DNA of 64,000 bases, taken from NCBI GenBank assembly GCA_023423275.1, contig JAFAFW010000065.1, positions 1 through 64,000 on the forward strand, given 5' to 3'. This stretch comes from Pseudomonadota bacterium (GTDB lineage Bacteria > Pseudomonadota > Alphaproteobacteria > Rhizobiales > Hyphomicrobiaceae). Position numbers and translations under genes: made by a program. Below the pieces are notes generated by a model. The model had not been told where the DNA came from. It saw only the letters and a list, made by a program, of their open reading frames with translations, and did no database searches. The first letter of the stretch is position 1; each line of letters starts with the position of its first letter. This document shows, in pieces, positions 34,832-43,931 of the stretch.

Positions 34832-36274
34832 ATGTCGGATAATACCTACGACGTGGTGGTGGTCGGCTCGGGGCCTGGCGGCTACGTCGCAGCCATTCGC
34901 GCCGCGCAACTCGGCTTCAAGACGGCCATCGTCGAGCGCGAGCATCTGGGTGGCATCTGCTTGAACTGGGGTTGCATTCCGACCAAGGCGCTGCTGCGTT
35001 CGGCGGAGGTGTATCGCAATGCCGAGCACGGCAAGAGCTACGGGCTGACCATCGAGAAGCTGGGCTATGACGCCGGCGCCATCATCAAGCGCTCGCGCGG
35101 GGTGTCGACGACGCTGAACACCGGTGTCACGTTCCTAATGAAGAAGAACAAGATCGACGTGATCTGGGGCGAGGCGACGCTGACCAAGCCCGGCGAAATC
35201 AGCGTGGTCGCGACCAAAAAGCCGCCGATGCAGCCGCAGCCTGCTGTTCCGAAGGGCGTTCTCGGCGCGGGCACCTATAAGGCCAAGCACGTCATTATCG
35301 CGACCGGGGCGCGGCCGCGCGTGCTGCCGGGCATCGATCCCGATGGCAAGCTGATCTGGACGTACTTCGAGGCAATGGTGCCGCCGGAGATGCCGAAGTC
35401 TTTGCTGGTGATGGGATCGGGCGCGATCGGCATCGAGTTCGCGTCGTTCTACCGGACATTCGGCGTCGACGTCACGGTCGTCGAGCTGCTGCCGCAGATC
35501 CTGCCCGTGGAAGATGCGGAGATCGCAGCGCTGGCCCGCAAGCAATTCGAGAAGCAGGGCATGCGCATTCTCACAGGCGCCAAAGTGACCAAGATCGACA
35601 AAGGCGCAAACAACGTCACGGCACATATCGATCTTGGAAACGGGAAAACAGAGACGATTACGGCCGATCGTCTGATCTCGGCTGTCGGCGTGGTCGGCAA
35701 CGTTGAGAATCTGGGCCTGGAGAAGCTCGGCGTGAAGGTCGAGCGCGGCATGATCGTGACCGACGGCCGGGGCCGCACGAATGTTCCCGGCGTCTACGCG
35801 ATCGGCGACGTCGCAGGTCCGCCGATGCTGGCGCATAAGGCGGAACACGAAGGTGTCATCTGCGTCGAGACCATCAAGGGCCTGGACACACACGCGATGG
35901 ACAAGCTAAAAATTCCGGGCTGCACCTACTGTCATCCGCAGGTTGCGTCCGTCGGGTTGACGGAGGCGAAGGCGAAGGAAGCGGGCTACGACGTGAAAGT
36001 CGGACGTTTCCAGTTCCGCGCCAACGGCAAGGCCATCGCGCTGGGTGAGCCTGAGGGCTTGGCGAAGACTGTGTTCGACGCCAAGACCGGCCAGCTTCTC
36101 GGCGCGCATCTGGTCGGCGCGGAGGTAACCGAGCTGATCCAGGGGTTCGTGATCGCGATGGGCCTCGAGACGACGGAAGAAGACCTCATGCACACTGTTT
36201 TCCCGCATCCGACACTGTCGGAAACGATGCACGAAAGCGTTCTCGATGCATACGGGCGCGTGATCCACATGTGA
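34832..36274 (+). CDS. lpdA: Dihydrolipoyl dehydrogenase (E3 of pyruvate dehydrogenase)
   Basis: The 480-residue FAD enzyme reoxidises the dihydrolipoyl groups of E2 and E1-beta. It has the FAD-binding motif VVVGSGPGGYVAAIRAA, the redox disulfide GGICLNWGCIP and NAD binding at MGSGAIGIEFASFY. The C-terminal interface has the His-Glu dyad in HTVFPHPTLSETMHE. The ATG at 34832 gives the normal family start. It is the last clear member of the PDH cluster, 116 bases after the lipoprotein gene. Confidence 0.96.
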   Translation: MSDNTYDVVVVGSGPGGYVAAIRAAQLGFKTAIVEREHLGGICLNWGCIPTKALLRSAEVYRNAEHGKSYGLTIEKLGYDAGAIIKRSRGVSTTLNTGVTFLMKKNKIDVIWGEATLTKPGEISVVATKKPPMQPQPAVPKGVLGAGTYKAKHVIIATGARPRVLPGIDPDGKLIWTYFEAMVPPEMPKSLLVMGSGAIGIEFASFYRTFGVDVTVVELLPQILPVEDAEIAALARKQFEKQGMRILTGAKVTKIDKGANNVTAHIDLGNGKTETITADRLISAVGVVGNVENLGLEKLGVKVERGMIVTDGRGRTNVPGVYAIGDVAGPPMLAHKAEHEGVICVETIKGLDTHAMDKLKIPGCTYCHPQVASVGLTEAKAKEAGYDVKVGRFQFRANGKAIALGEPEGLAKTVFDAKTGQLLGAHLVGAEVTELIQGFVIAMGLETTEEDLMHTVFPHPTLSETMHESVLDAYGRVIHM

Positions 36275-36335
36275 GGCGGCGCCCGCCGGATCGTTCGCGC
36301 AGGGACGGAGTCGGATAATAACAACGTATGCATTG

Positions 36336-36363
36336 TTGACGGGAGCGTGATAACGCTTACAAT
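36336..36363 (+). promoter_or_regulatory. Candidate sigma-70 promoter of the ABC importer operon, with an operator-like repeat
   Basis: TTGACG at 36336-36341 and TACAAT at 36358-36363 are separated by 16 bases. An inverted repeat AGCGT-GATA-ACGCT lies between them, and AACAA...TTGTT flanks the -35 box. A repressor or activator could bind here. Confidence 0.45.
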
Positions 36364-36403
36364 CCTCCGCAAGCAATAACGCGACGAATATATTGGAGGA
36401 AGC

Positions 36404-37396
36404 ATGATTCCGAGATTGTTGGCGGCAGGTGTTGCCGCGCTGGCCGTATTTTCACTTTCCCAGCCTGTTGCGGCGGAAGCGAATAAGCTGCGCGCTGCCA
36501 AGCAATTCGGGCTTGGCTATGTGCAGTACATGATTATGGAGGATCAGAAGCTCGTCGAGAAACACGCGAAAGCGGCGGGTCTCGGTGACATCACGGTCGA
36601 GTGGAATACATTCCGCTCATCCGACGTCATGAACGATGCTCTGATTTCCGGCAACGTCGATTTCGTATCGCTCGGCGTGCCGGGCCTCATGACGATCTGG
36701 GACCGCACCAAGGGTTCGATCAATGTCATGGGCGCCGCGGGCCTCAACGCGTTGCCGCTGGCCCTGATGGTCAAGGACGACAGCATCAAGGGCATCAAGG
36801 ACTTCAAGGAAAACCACCGTATCGCCGTCCCGGCGGTGAAGGTCTCCAACCAGGCCATCCTGCTGCAGATGGCTGCCGAGAAAGAGTTCGGTCAGGGCAA
36901 CCACACCAAGCTCGATCATCTGACGGTGACGATGTCTCACCCTGATGCGACCATTGCGATGGTCAGCGGCAACAAGGACGTCACGGCCAACTTCTCATCC
37001 GTGCCGTTCCAGTTCCGGCAGGCCAAGACGCCGGGTATCCGCCGTCTGATGACGTCGACCGACATTCTCGGCGCGCCGTTCTCGTTCAACGTCGTGGCGA
37101 CCACCGCCAAGTTCCGTGAAGAGAATCCGAAGCTCTACAAGGCGTATCTCGATGCGCTGAACGAGGCGACGGATATCGTCAACAAGGACAGGAAGCTTGC
37201 GGCCGAGACCTACACGAAGATGTCTCGCGATAAGATGCCGACCGAGGAAGTGCTGGAGCTGCTCAACAATCCTGAGCACGAGTTCACGACCAAAGTCTCG
37301 GCGATCGACGGCATGATCCAGTTCATGGCGCGGACCGGCAATTACAAGAACAAGCCGACGAGCGGAAAAGAACTGCTGTTCCCCGAGGCTCAGTAA
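36404..37396 (+). CDS. ABC transporter substrate-binding protein, NitT/TauT type
   Basis: The 330-residue periplasmic protein has a signal peptide ending PVAAE. It has the NMT1/SsuA-like fold seen in aliphatic-sulfonate, nitrate, taurine and pyrimidine-precursor importers (for example TVEWNTFRSSDVMNDALISG). GGAGGAAGC lies before the ATG. It is the first gene of a three-gene importer. The substrate is not clear; the family takes up sulfonates, nitrate or thiamine-precursor-like compounds. Confidence 0.9.
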   Translation: MIPRLLAAGVAALAVFSLSQPVAAEANKLRAAKQFGLGYVQYMIMEDQKLVEKHAKAAGLGDITVEWNTFRSSDVMNDALISGNVDFVSLGVPGLMTIWDRTKGSINVMGAAGLNALPLALMVKDDSIKGIKDFKENHRIAVPAVKVSNQAILLQMAAEKEFGQGNHTKLDHLTVTMSHPDATIAMVSGNKDVTANFSSVPFQFRQAKTPGIRRLMTSTDILGAPFSFNVVATTAKFREENPKLYKAYLDALNEATDIVNKDRKLAAETYTKMSRDKMPTEEVLELLNNPEHEFTTKVSAIDGMIQFMARTGNYKNKPTSGKELLFPEAQ

Positions 37397-37458
37397 GAGC
37401 CAGACATGAAGCTCGCGATCGGCTTCGGCCGGTCGCGATTTCGTTGGAGCCCAACTGC

Positions 37459-38262
37459 GTGGATCTTTCCAATTCGCAGGCCGTCCCCCTGCTATCGGTG
37501 GACGGCGTGACGCTGCAATACAAGACAACGCACCATCTGGTGACGGCCACCTATCGCGTCAGCTTCGACGTGATGCCGTCGGAGCGCTACGTCATTCTCG
37601 GCCCTTCCGGCTGCGGCAAGTCGACGATGCTGAAGGCTATCGCCGGTTACATGCAACCGACGGAAGGCCGGATCACCCTGAAGGGCGTGACGATTTCAAA
37701 GCCCGGTCCGGATCGGGTGATGGTGTTTCAGGAATTCGATCAGCTTCTGCCGTGGAAGACGGTCAAGAAGAACGTGATGTTCGCGCTTGAATCATCCGGC
37801 AAGCTGAAGGGGCGCGCGGCCGAGGAAAAGGCGCTGGAAGCGCTTGCCAAGGTGAATCTGTCGAAGTTCGTCGACAGCTATCCGCACATGCTGTCGGGCG
37901 GCATGAAGCAGCGCGTCGCGATCGCCCGCGCGTTGGCCATGGAGGCTGACGTCCTGCTGATGGACGAGCCGTTTGCCGCGCTCGATGCCTTGACGCGACG
38001 GCGGATGCAGGACGAGTTGATGCAACTGTGGGAGGACACGCGCTTCACGGTGCTGTTCGTCACACACTCCATTCCCGAAGCTGTCCGCATCGGCAGTCGC
38101 ATCCTGTTGTTGTCGCCGCATCCCGGGCAGGTGAAAGCCGAGCTGAACAGCGACGGCACCGATGTCGTCGATCCGCAATCCGGCCTCAAGCTGTCCGAGC
38201 GCATTCACAAGATGCTGTTCGCCGACCAGGTCGAAGAGGCAGGAGTGCCCGTTCATGACTGA
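37459..38262 (+). CDS. ABC transporter ATP-binding protein, NitT/TauT type
   Basis: The 267-residue ATPase has Walker A GPSGCGKST, the signature LSGGMKQR and Walker B DVLLMDEPF, plus the switch histidine in THSIPEA. I chose the GTG at 37459 because GGAG lies 9 bases upstream. The next gene starts 8 bases before its stop. It energises the permease at 38255. Confidence 0.93.
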   Translation: MDLSNSQAVPLLSVDGVTLQYKTTHHLVTATYRVSFDVMPSERYVILGPSGCGKSTMLKAIAGYMQPTEGRITLKGVTISKPGPDRVMVFQEFDQLLPWKTVKKNVMFALESSGKLKGRAAEEKALEALAKVNLSKFVDSYPHMLSGGMKQRVAIARALAMEADVLLMDEPFAALDALTRRRMQDELMQLWEDTRFTVLFVTHSIPEAVRIGSRILLLSPHPGQVKAELNSDGTDVVDPQSGLKLSERIHKMLFADQVEEAGVPVHD

Positions 38263-39148
38263 CGTCATGCATCATCCCCAGCGGGGGGAGCCGCAACCGC
38301 GGCCGGAGTACATCCACGAAGGGCCGCTGAACCAGGAATTCGGCGTCGTCGAAAAGCCGTTGAGCATCTGGGAGAAGCTCTACAACAATGGGGCTGTCCG
38401 AAAGACGATCCTGTTGCTGGTCATCGCGGCGATCTGGGAGGTCTATGCGCGCCAGCTCAATAATCCGCTGCTCGTCCCGACGTTCACGGAGACATTACGA
38501 ACATTTTTCGACGCGATTGCATCGGGTGTGATCCCGGCAAAGGCGCTGAATTCGGTACGGCTGCTTTTGCAGGGATATGTACTTGGCCTGGCGCTGGCGC
38601 TTGGTCTGACGGTGCTTGCGATGACGAGCCGCGTCGGCACGGATTTGCTGGAAACCCTGACGTCGATGTTCAACCCGCTGCCGTCGATCGCGCTGCTGCC
38701 GTTGGCGCTGGTCTGGTTCGGCCTCGGCGACAAGAGCATCATCTTCGTGCTCATTCACGCCGTTCTGTGGGCCGTGGCGCTCAATACCCATTCCGGGTTC
38801 CGCGCGGTTTCGAACACGTTGCGCATGGTGGGACGCAACTACGGTCTCAGCGGGATGCGATTTGTGTTCAAGATCCTTATTCCGGCAGCCTTCCCGAGCA
38901 TTCTGACGGGTCTCAAGATCGGCTGGGCCTTCGCGTGGCGCACACTGATTGCGGCCGAGCTGGTGTTTGGCGCCAGTTCCGGCCAGGGCGGCCTCGGCTG
39001 GTTCATCTACGAGAGCAAGAACATGCTCGATATTCCGTCGGTATTCGCGGGGCTGTTCGCGGTGATCCTGATCGGTCTGCTGGTCGAGAACCTCATCTTC
39101 CACAATATCGAGAAGGTGACCGTGCGGCGCTGGGGCATGCAGAATTGA
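38255..39148 (+). CDS. ABC transporter permease, NitT/TauT type
   Basis: The 297-residue protein has a long charged N-terminus (about 50 residues) and five or six transmembrane helices. The EAA-like loop is seen as NTLRMVGRNYGLSGMRFVFKILIPAAFPSI. The ATG at 38255 overlaps the ATPase gene by 8 bases. It is the membrane channel of the importer; it works as a homodimer in this family. Confidence 0.92.
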   Translation: MTDVMHHPQRGEPQPRPEYIHEGPLNQEFGVVEKPLSIWEKLYNNGAVRKTILLLVIAAIWEVYARQLNNPLLVPTFTETLRTFFDAIASGVIPAKALNSVRLLLQGYVLGLALALGLTVLAMTSRVGTDLLETLTSMFNPLPSIALLPLALVWFGLGDKSIIFVLIHAVLWAVALNTHSGFRAVSNTLRMVGRNYGLSGMRFVFKILIPAAFPSILTGLKIGWAFAWRTLIAAELVFGASSGQGGLGWFIYESKNMLDIPSVFAGLFAVILIGLLVENLIFHNIEKVTVRRWGMQN

Positions 39149-39152
39149 TCGA

Positions 39153-39178
39153 GATACCGCCGCAATGACGGCGGTATC
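39153..39178. terminator. Bidirectional-type hairpin between convergent genes
   Basis: GATACCGCCG and CGGCGGTATC form a perfect 10-bp stem with loop CAATGA. It sits 4 bases after the permease stop and before the convergent hydroxyacid dehydrogenase. There is only a weak T-run on either side. Confidence 0.55.
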
Positions 39179-39198
39179 ATCGACCCGGCAGTCGTCGC

Positions 39199-40224
39199 TC
39201 AAGCCGTGAACGTCACGCCGTGTTCCTGCGCGAGAAGGCGCGGGTCGCGTGACCGGACCAGCACGGGACGTCCTTCGAGGATTTCGTAGCAACGCGCGAG
39301 CGTATCCTCTTCCAGGCGCTGCATGGCCTCACGCGTGTAAAATGTGAGGTGCGGAAACAGGATCACATTGTCCTTCTCGAAAAGGTCGCTCATCGGATGA
39401 CCCGCTTTCGCGAGCGGCTCGATGGAATAGACATCAAGCCCGGCACCGGCGATGGTGCCTTCCTTGAGCGCTTGCACCAAGGCCGCCTCATCGACGATTG
39501 CGCCGCGCGAGACGTTGATCAGAACCGCCGAGGGCTTCATCGCAGCGAACTGCTCTTTGCCGATCAGATGGCGGGTCGACTCGTTGAGGATGCTATGAAC
39601 CGAGATGAAATCGCACTCGGCCAGCATCGCATTGAGGTCGGTCCGCTTCTCGATCCCGGCCTGCTGCAATGTGTCGGCATCCACGTGCGGATCATAGGCC
39701 AGGACACGGGCGCGGAAACCTTTCCCCGCCATGCGCGCCATGCTGCGGCCGATCTTGCCGGCGCCGATCAGTCCGACCGTCTTTCCCGCGATATCGCTGC
39801 CGAGCCATTTTGATGTCGGCCAGGCCCAGCCTTCCTGATCCATCTCGCGCAGGATCGGGCGGAGCTGCTTAGCCAGTGCGATCATGATCGCGAATGCGCC
39901 TTCGGCAACCGTCTCTTCAGCGTACTCGGGCACGTTGACCACCGGGATGCGCCGCTTCCGGGCGGCCGGGATGTCGATGGCGTCGATGCCGACCCCATAC
40001 TTCACGATGCCTTTGAGCTTGGGCGCATGTTCAATGACCCGCGCGGTGATCGGTGTGTAGCACATCAGGACCAGGTGAGCGTCGGCGACCTCCCGGATCA
40101 ACCGGTCTTCGCTGATGCCATCGGGGAGCAGGACGACGCGCGCGCCATACGCCTGGAGCGCGGCATCCACGCCGGGGCACTCCAGCTCGCGATCCGTGCG
40201 CACGACCTTGATCTGCTCCGCCAT
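39199..40224 (-). CDS. D-2-hydroxyacid dehydrogenase (CtBP-like)
   Basis: The 341-residue NAD(P)-dependent dehydrogenase has the Rossmann motif GLIGAGKIGRSMARMAGKG. The catalytic arginine is in INVSRGAIVDE, the glutamate region in GAGLDVYSIEP and the histidine in FPHLTFYT. Members interconvert 2-oxoacids and D-2-hydroxyacids. The substrate is unknown. GGAGGAAGGA precedes the ATG at 40224. It might reduce or form an oxoacid for the nearby TPP enzymes, but that is inference. Confidence 0.9.
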   Translation of the reverse strand: MAEQIKVVRTDRELECPGVDAALQAYGARVVLLPDGISEDRLIREVADAHLVLMCYTPITARVIEHAPKLKGIVKYGVGIDAIDIPAARKRRIPVVNVPEYAEETVAEGAFAIMIALAKQLRPILREMDQEGWAWPTSKWLGSDIAGKTVGLIGAGKIGRSMARMAGKGFRARVLAYDPHVDADTLQQAGIEKRTDLNAMLAECDFISVHSILNESTRHLIGKEQFAAMKPSAVLINVSRGAIVDEAALVQALKEGTIAGAGLDVYSIEPLAKAGHPMSDLFEKDNVILFPHLTFYTREAMQRLEEDTLARCYEILEGRPVLVRSRDPRLLAQEHGVTFTA

Positions 40225-40333
40225 AGCCACTGTCCTTCCTCCATGGCACAGAGCCGCGACCATAGTCGCACGGCCGCTCCAGTGGAAGCAGGCGCTTGTG
40301 TGCCTGCTATCGGAAGGACATCAGGCGTCGAGG

Positions 40334-40567
40334 TCAGGAGTGCTTGACGAACAGCAGGCTCAACGTCCAGACGGCGAGATAGCCGGCAAGCCCGGAGAGA
40401 GCGTAAATGTCTCCGCTCAGGCGTTCCGTCTGGGACAGCATTAGCCCCTCGATGAATAGCGCAACGGCCAGCAATCCCGCGCCGACCAGCGAAAGCGCGA
40501 GAACGAGGGCGCTTGCAGTGGAATACCCCTCCTCGACGTGGGGGATGTCGTGAGTGACGACGGCCAT
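40334..40567 (-). CDS. Small two-helix membrane protein, unknown function
   Basis: The 77-residue protein has two predicted transmembrane helices (ALVLALSLVGAGLLAVALFI and LAGYLAVWTLSLLFV) joined by a short polar loop. GGAG lies before the ATG at 40567, and this start removes a basic, non-conserved-looking extension to 40693. It is on the minus strand and divergent from the proline-racemase-like gene. I recognise no family. Confidence 0.6.
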   Translation of the reverse strand: MAVVTHDIPHVEEGYSTASALVLALSLVGAGLLAVALFIEGLMLSQTERLSGDIYALSGLAGYLAVWTLSLLFVKHS

Positions 40568-40735
40568 TGAAGTCTCCATCCAATCGCTAGAGGATGCTGA
40601 GGCAACTTCGGCTGATCGCTTCCGCAGCCCAGCCCCGGTGAAACGCGCAAAAGCGGATTGGGATGCGTAAGTGGGCTTGGAGAGATGGGGCATCCTCGTT
40701 TAGGACATGTGCCGTTGGCAGTCGGAGAAGCGGGC

Positions 40736-41767
40736 ATGCGCGCAAGCAGGATGATTACCGTGGTCGGGGCTCACGTCGAAGGGGAGCTCAACGAGGTCAT
40801 CACCGGAGGCGTGCTCGACGTTCCCGGCAAGACCATGTTCGAGAAGGCCCGCTATCTGGAGACGCAGGCGGACGACCTGCGCAATTTCCTGCTGCAGGAG
40901 CCGCGCGGGAAGGTGACCCTGTGCACGAACCTCGTGCTGCCCGCGACCCATCCGGAGGCGGATGCGGGGTTCATCATCATCGAGCCGGATTCCTATCCGC
41001 CCATGTCCGGCAGCAACACCATCTGCACGACCACGGTTCTGCTTGAGACCGGGATGATCCCGATGCAGGAGCCGGAAACGCTGCTGACGCTGGACGCTCC
41101 AGGCGGCCTGATCCGTGTGAAGGCGACCTGCCGCGACGGCAAGTGCGAGCGGGTGACGTTCCAGAATGTCCCGGCGTTCGTGTTTTATCTCGACCATCCG
41201 GTGGAGGTCCCGGGCCTCGGGACGATCAAGGTGGATGTCGCCTATGGCGGCATGATCTACGTGCTCGTCGATGCGCAGGCGTTAGGCTACCAGATCGTGC
41301 CGTCGGAGGCGCGCGAGCTGGTCGAGGTGGGAGAGCGCATCAAGAAGGCGGCGGCGGAGCAGGCTCCTGCCGTCCACCCCGAAAACCCTGAGATCCATAC
41401 GATCAATCAGACACTCTTCTACGGTCCGCTGCGTACCGAGCAGGGGATCAAGAAAGCCCGCAATACCGTGATCGTCTCTCCGGGTCGTCACGACCGCTCG
41501 CCTTGCGGAACCGGAACCAGTGCGCGTCTGGCTGTGATGCACGCGCGGGGACTGATCAAGGAAGGCGAGCTGTTCGTGCACGAATCGATCATCGGCACGA
41601 CATTCAATGGCCGCATCCTGGAAACGACGACAGTCGTGGGTAAACCGGCGGTGCGTCCTGAAATCTCAGGCCGGGCCTGGATCACCGCATTGCACCAGTA
41701 TCTGCTCGATCCGACCGATCCGTTTCCGACCGGCTATCGCCTCGGCGATATGTGGCCGGGCAACTGA
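40736..41767 (+). CDS. Proline racemase family protein (hydroxyproline epimerase/dehydratase-like, Ser/Cys type)
   Basis: The 343-residue protein keeps the second catalytic cysteine (C257 in DRSPCGTGTS). The first cysteine, normally in MCGH, is replaced by serine (S91 in MSGSNT). In this family, Cys/Cys pairs suit racemases and epimerases; Ser/Cys members are reported as 4-hydroxyproline epimerases and trans-3-hydroxyproline dehydratases. So racemase annotation may be misleading. GGAG lies before the ATG at 40736. It is alone on the plus strand. Confidence 0.85.
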   Translation: MRASRMITVVGAHVEGELNEVITGGVLDVPGKTMFEKARYLETQADDLRNFLLQEPRGKVTLCTNLVLPATHPEADAGFIIIEPDSYPPMSGSNTICTTTVLLETGMIPMQEPETLLTLDAPGGLIRVKATCRDGKCERVTFQNVPAFVFYLDHPVEVPGLGTIKVDVAYGGMIYVLVDAQALGYQIVPSEARELVEVGERIKKAAAEQAPAVHPENPEIHTINQTLFYGPLRTEQGIKKARNTVIVSPGRHDRSPCGTGTSARLAVMHARGLIKEGELFVHESIIGTTFNGRILETTTVVGKPAVRPEISGRAWITALHQYLLDPTDPFPTGYRLGDMWPGN

Positions 41768-41776
41768 TCCTCAGCG

Positions 41777-42748
41777 TCAGTCCATCATCGCCTTCGCGGC
41801 GGTGACGATCTTATCGGGCGTAACGCGCAGTTCATTTTCCAGCGTTGGCGCGAAGGGAATGGGAATGCGCGGCGCGCCGATGCGTTTGGCCGCCTTCACG
41901 CCGGCAGGACCGAGCCGGTCGATCACGCGGGCGACGATCTCCGCGCCGAAGCCGCCGACCTCAACGGCTTCGTGCGCCACCAGCAGGCGCCCGGTGCGCT
42001 TGACCGATGCGACGATGGCCTCCTCGTCCCAGGGCCAAAGTGTCCGCAAATCATAGGCATCAACGGAGAGGCCGTGCTCGGTGAGCCTCTCGGTGGCTGC
42101 CACGACGTCGGGAACGAGCGCGCTCCAGGTAACGAGCGTCAGATCGTTTCCCGTGCTGAGCGGGCGCGCCTTGCCGAACGGGATGGGCGCGATCTGTTCG
42201 GGCACCCGACCCGGAACGTGCCAGATTGCCTTGGGATCGAAGAACAGGATCGGATCGTCGCTGCGAATGGCGGAGACCATCAATCCGGCTTCGTCCTCTG
42301 CGCTCGCGGGAGCGACGACCACGACGCCCGGCAAATGAACGAACCAGGATTCCAGCATCTGCGAATGCTGGCCCGCCGAATTGCGCCACATCCCGTGCGG
42401 CATGCGCACGACAACGGCAGGTCTGGCTTGCCCGCCAAACATATAGCGCACCTTGGCGATCTGATTGACCAGCTCGTCCATGGCACACATCGCGAAGTCG
42501 AAGATGCGCATCTCGATGATGGGCCGTGTGCCGACCAATGCCGCACCGAGGCCAGCCCCCATGATGGTGCTCTCCGAAATCGGCGTGGAGACGACACGGT
42601 CCGGTCCGAATTCATCGAGAAAGCCGCGATACTGGCCCCATAGTCCGCCGCGCGCGACGTCCTCGCCGAGCACCCACACGGTGGAATCGCGGCGCATTTC
42701 CTGCTGAACGGCGAGACGGCCGGCTTCAAGAAGTGTGACCTCGCTCAT
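41777..42748 (-). CDS. 2-oxoacid dehydrogenase E1 beta subunit (TPP-dependent, stand-alone)
   Basis: The 323-residue protein has the transketolase-central and C-terminal domain fold (LGEDVARGGLWGQYRG and IFDFAMCAMDELVNQIAK). It has no lipoyl domain, unlike PdhB in this window. Its start overlaps the E1-alpha stop by 4 bases (ATGA), so the pair is coupled. No E2 or E3 gene follows. It may act with the PDH E2/E3 or catalyse another two-carbon transfer. Confidence 0.88.
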   Translation of the reverse strand: MSEVTLLEAGRLAVQQEMRRDSTVWVLGEDVARGGLWGQYRGFLDEFGPDRVVSTPISESTIMGAGLGAALVGTRPIIEMRIFDFAMCAMDELVNQIAKVRYMFGGQARPAVVVRMPHGMWRNSAGQHSQMLESWFVHLPGVVVVAPASAEDEAGLMVSAIRSDDPILFFDPKAIWHVPGRVPEQIAPIPFGKARPLSTGNDLTLVTWSALVPDVVAATERLTEHGLSVDAYDLRTLWPWDEEAIVASVKRTGRLLVAHEAVEVGGFGAEIVARVIDRLGPAGVKAAKRIGAPRIPIPFAPTLENELRVTPDKIVTAAKAMMD

Positions 42749-43761
42749 TGCACGGCTCCCGTATCCTGGACGTCTTCGTAGGCAACCGATGCGGGAGGCC
42801 AGGGTGCGGCCTTGGCGGCGGCGCGTCCATCCTCCATCTCGCGATGCGCCCGCGCCTCCAAGGCGTCGAGTTCTGCGCGCTCGATACCGCGGTCCACCAG
42901 AAGTGATTTCATCCGTGCGATGGGGCAGCGCGCCTTTCCGGCTTCCACTTCAACAGGATCGCGCCAAGCCGCGGCGTCGGTCGAGGTGTGGCCGGTCCAG
43001 CGATAGGTGCGCGCGTGGAGCAGGCGGGGGCTGTCGCCGCGACGGATTTCAGCGATCAGCCGTGCTGCGGTTTCATCGACGGCCAGTCCGTCGTTGCCGT
43101 CGATCGAGATCGCAGGCACCCCGAGCGATTCAGACCGCGCAGCGACACCGGGACCGGCCGTGACGCTGCTGGCAGCGGTAAACGCGGCGACGCCATTGTC
43201 CTCGCAGACGAACAGGATCGGCAGGCGATACAGCGCGGCCCAGTTCAGTCCTTCAAGGAAAGGACCGCGATTGATGGCGCCGTCGCCAAACATGCAGACG
43301 GCGATGGCGTCGGATTTGAGCAGCTTCAGGCCTTGTGCCGCACCCACCGCGATCGGGATGCCGCCTGCGACGACGCCGTTCGCGCCAAGCATTCCTACGG
43401 AAAAATCCGCGATATGCATGGAGCCGCCCTTGCCGCGGCAATAGCCGCCGTCGCGCCCGTACAGTTCCAGGAACATTCGCCCGGCATCGGCGCCCTTGGC
43501 GAGCGCGTGCCCATGGCCGCGATGATTGGAGGTGAGGCGATCATCAGTCCGGAGATTGGCGCAGAGCCCGGCGGCGATGGCCTCCTGGCCGATGGAGACA
43601 TGCAACGGTCCCGGAATTTCGCCAGCCTTGTGCGCGGCGAGCGCGGTCTCCTCGAAGGCGCGGATGCGCAACATCGTCGTGTAGAGATCCACGAGGCGGC
43701 GCGTATTGCCTCCGGCTGGCGCCGGGGCAGAATTCCCATTGGGCATCGCTTCCAATCCCAT
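42745..43761 (-). CDS. 2-oxoacid dehydrogenase E1 alpha subunit (acetoin-dehydrogenase-like)
   Basis: The 338-residue TPP-dependent subunit has the cofactor motif GDGAINRGPFLEGLNWAALYRL...CEDN and the active-site segment NHRGHGHALAKG. The E1 module resembles acetoin or branched-chain oxoacid dehydrogenase more than PdhA. Two ATG codons (43761 and 43746) are possible starts. It is translationally coupled to the E1-beta gene. No dedicated E2/E3 is present, which is unusual. Confidence 0.87.
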   Translation of the reverse strand: MGLEAMPNGNSAPAPAGGNTRRLVDLYTTMLRIRAFEETALAAHKAGEIPGPLHVSIGQEAIAAGLCANLRTDDRLTSNHRGHGHALAKGADAGRMFLELYGRDGGYCRGKGGSMHIADFSVGMLGANGVVAGGIPIAVGAAQGLKLLKSDAIAVCMFGDGAINRGPFLEGLNWAALYRLPILFVCEDNGVAAFTAASSVTAGPGVAARSESLGVPAISIDGNDGLAVDETAARLIAEIRRGDSPRLLHARTYRWTGHTSTDAAAWRDPVEVEAGKARCPIARMKSLLVDRGIERAELDALEARAHREMEDGRAAAKAAPWPPASVAYEDVQDTGAVQ

Positions 43762-43931
43762 GTTCGCTCTGGCGACGGCTTCTGCGAGCCGTTGGCAAAG
43801 GTCAGACCTTTAATCAGGGAGATGAAGAAATCAAGGCGGTTTGATCGGAGATTGATCGACACCAACAGGCAGCCTATGGTGTTCTGCCGTCCTCGTGATG
43901 GCTAATCATCATACCTTATGAGGAAACGCAG
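43762..43931. promoter_or_regulatory. Divergent promoter region between E1-alpha and the duplicated unknown gene
   Basis: The 170 bases between two divergent transcription units must hold both promoters. The sequence is AT-richer at 43820-43925. I could not name an operator. Confidence 0.45.

Noticed and set aside
40736..41767. Proline racemase as the name for the plus-strand family member
   Set aside because: The first catalytic cysteine is serine, which is not compatible with a normal racemase.
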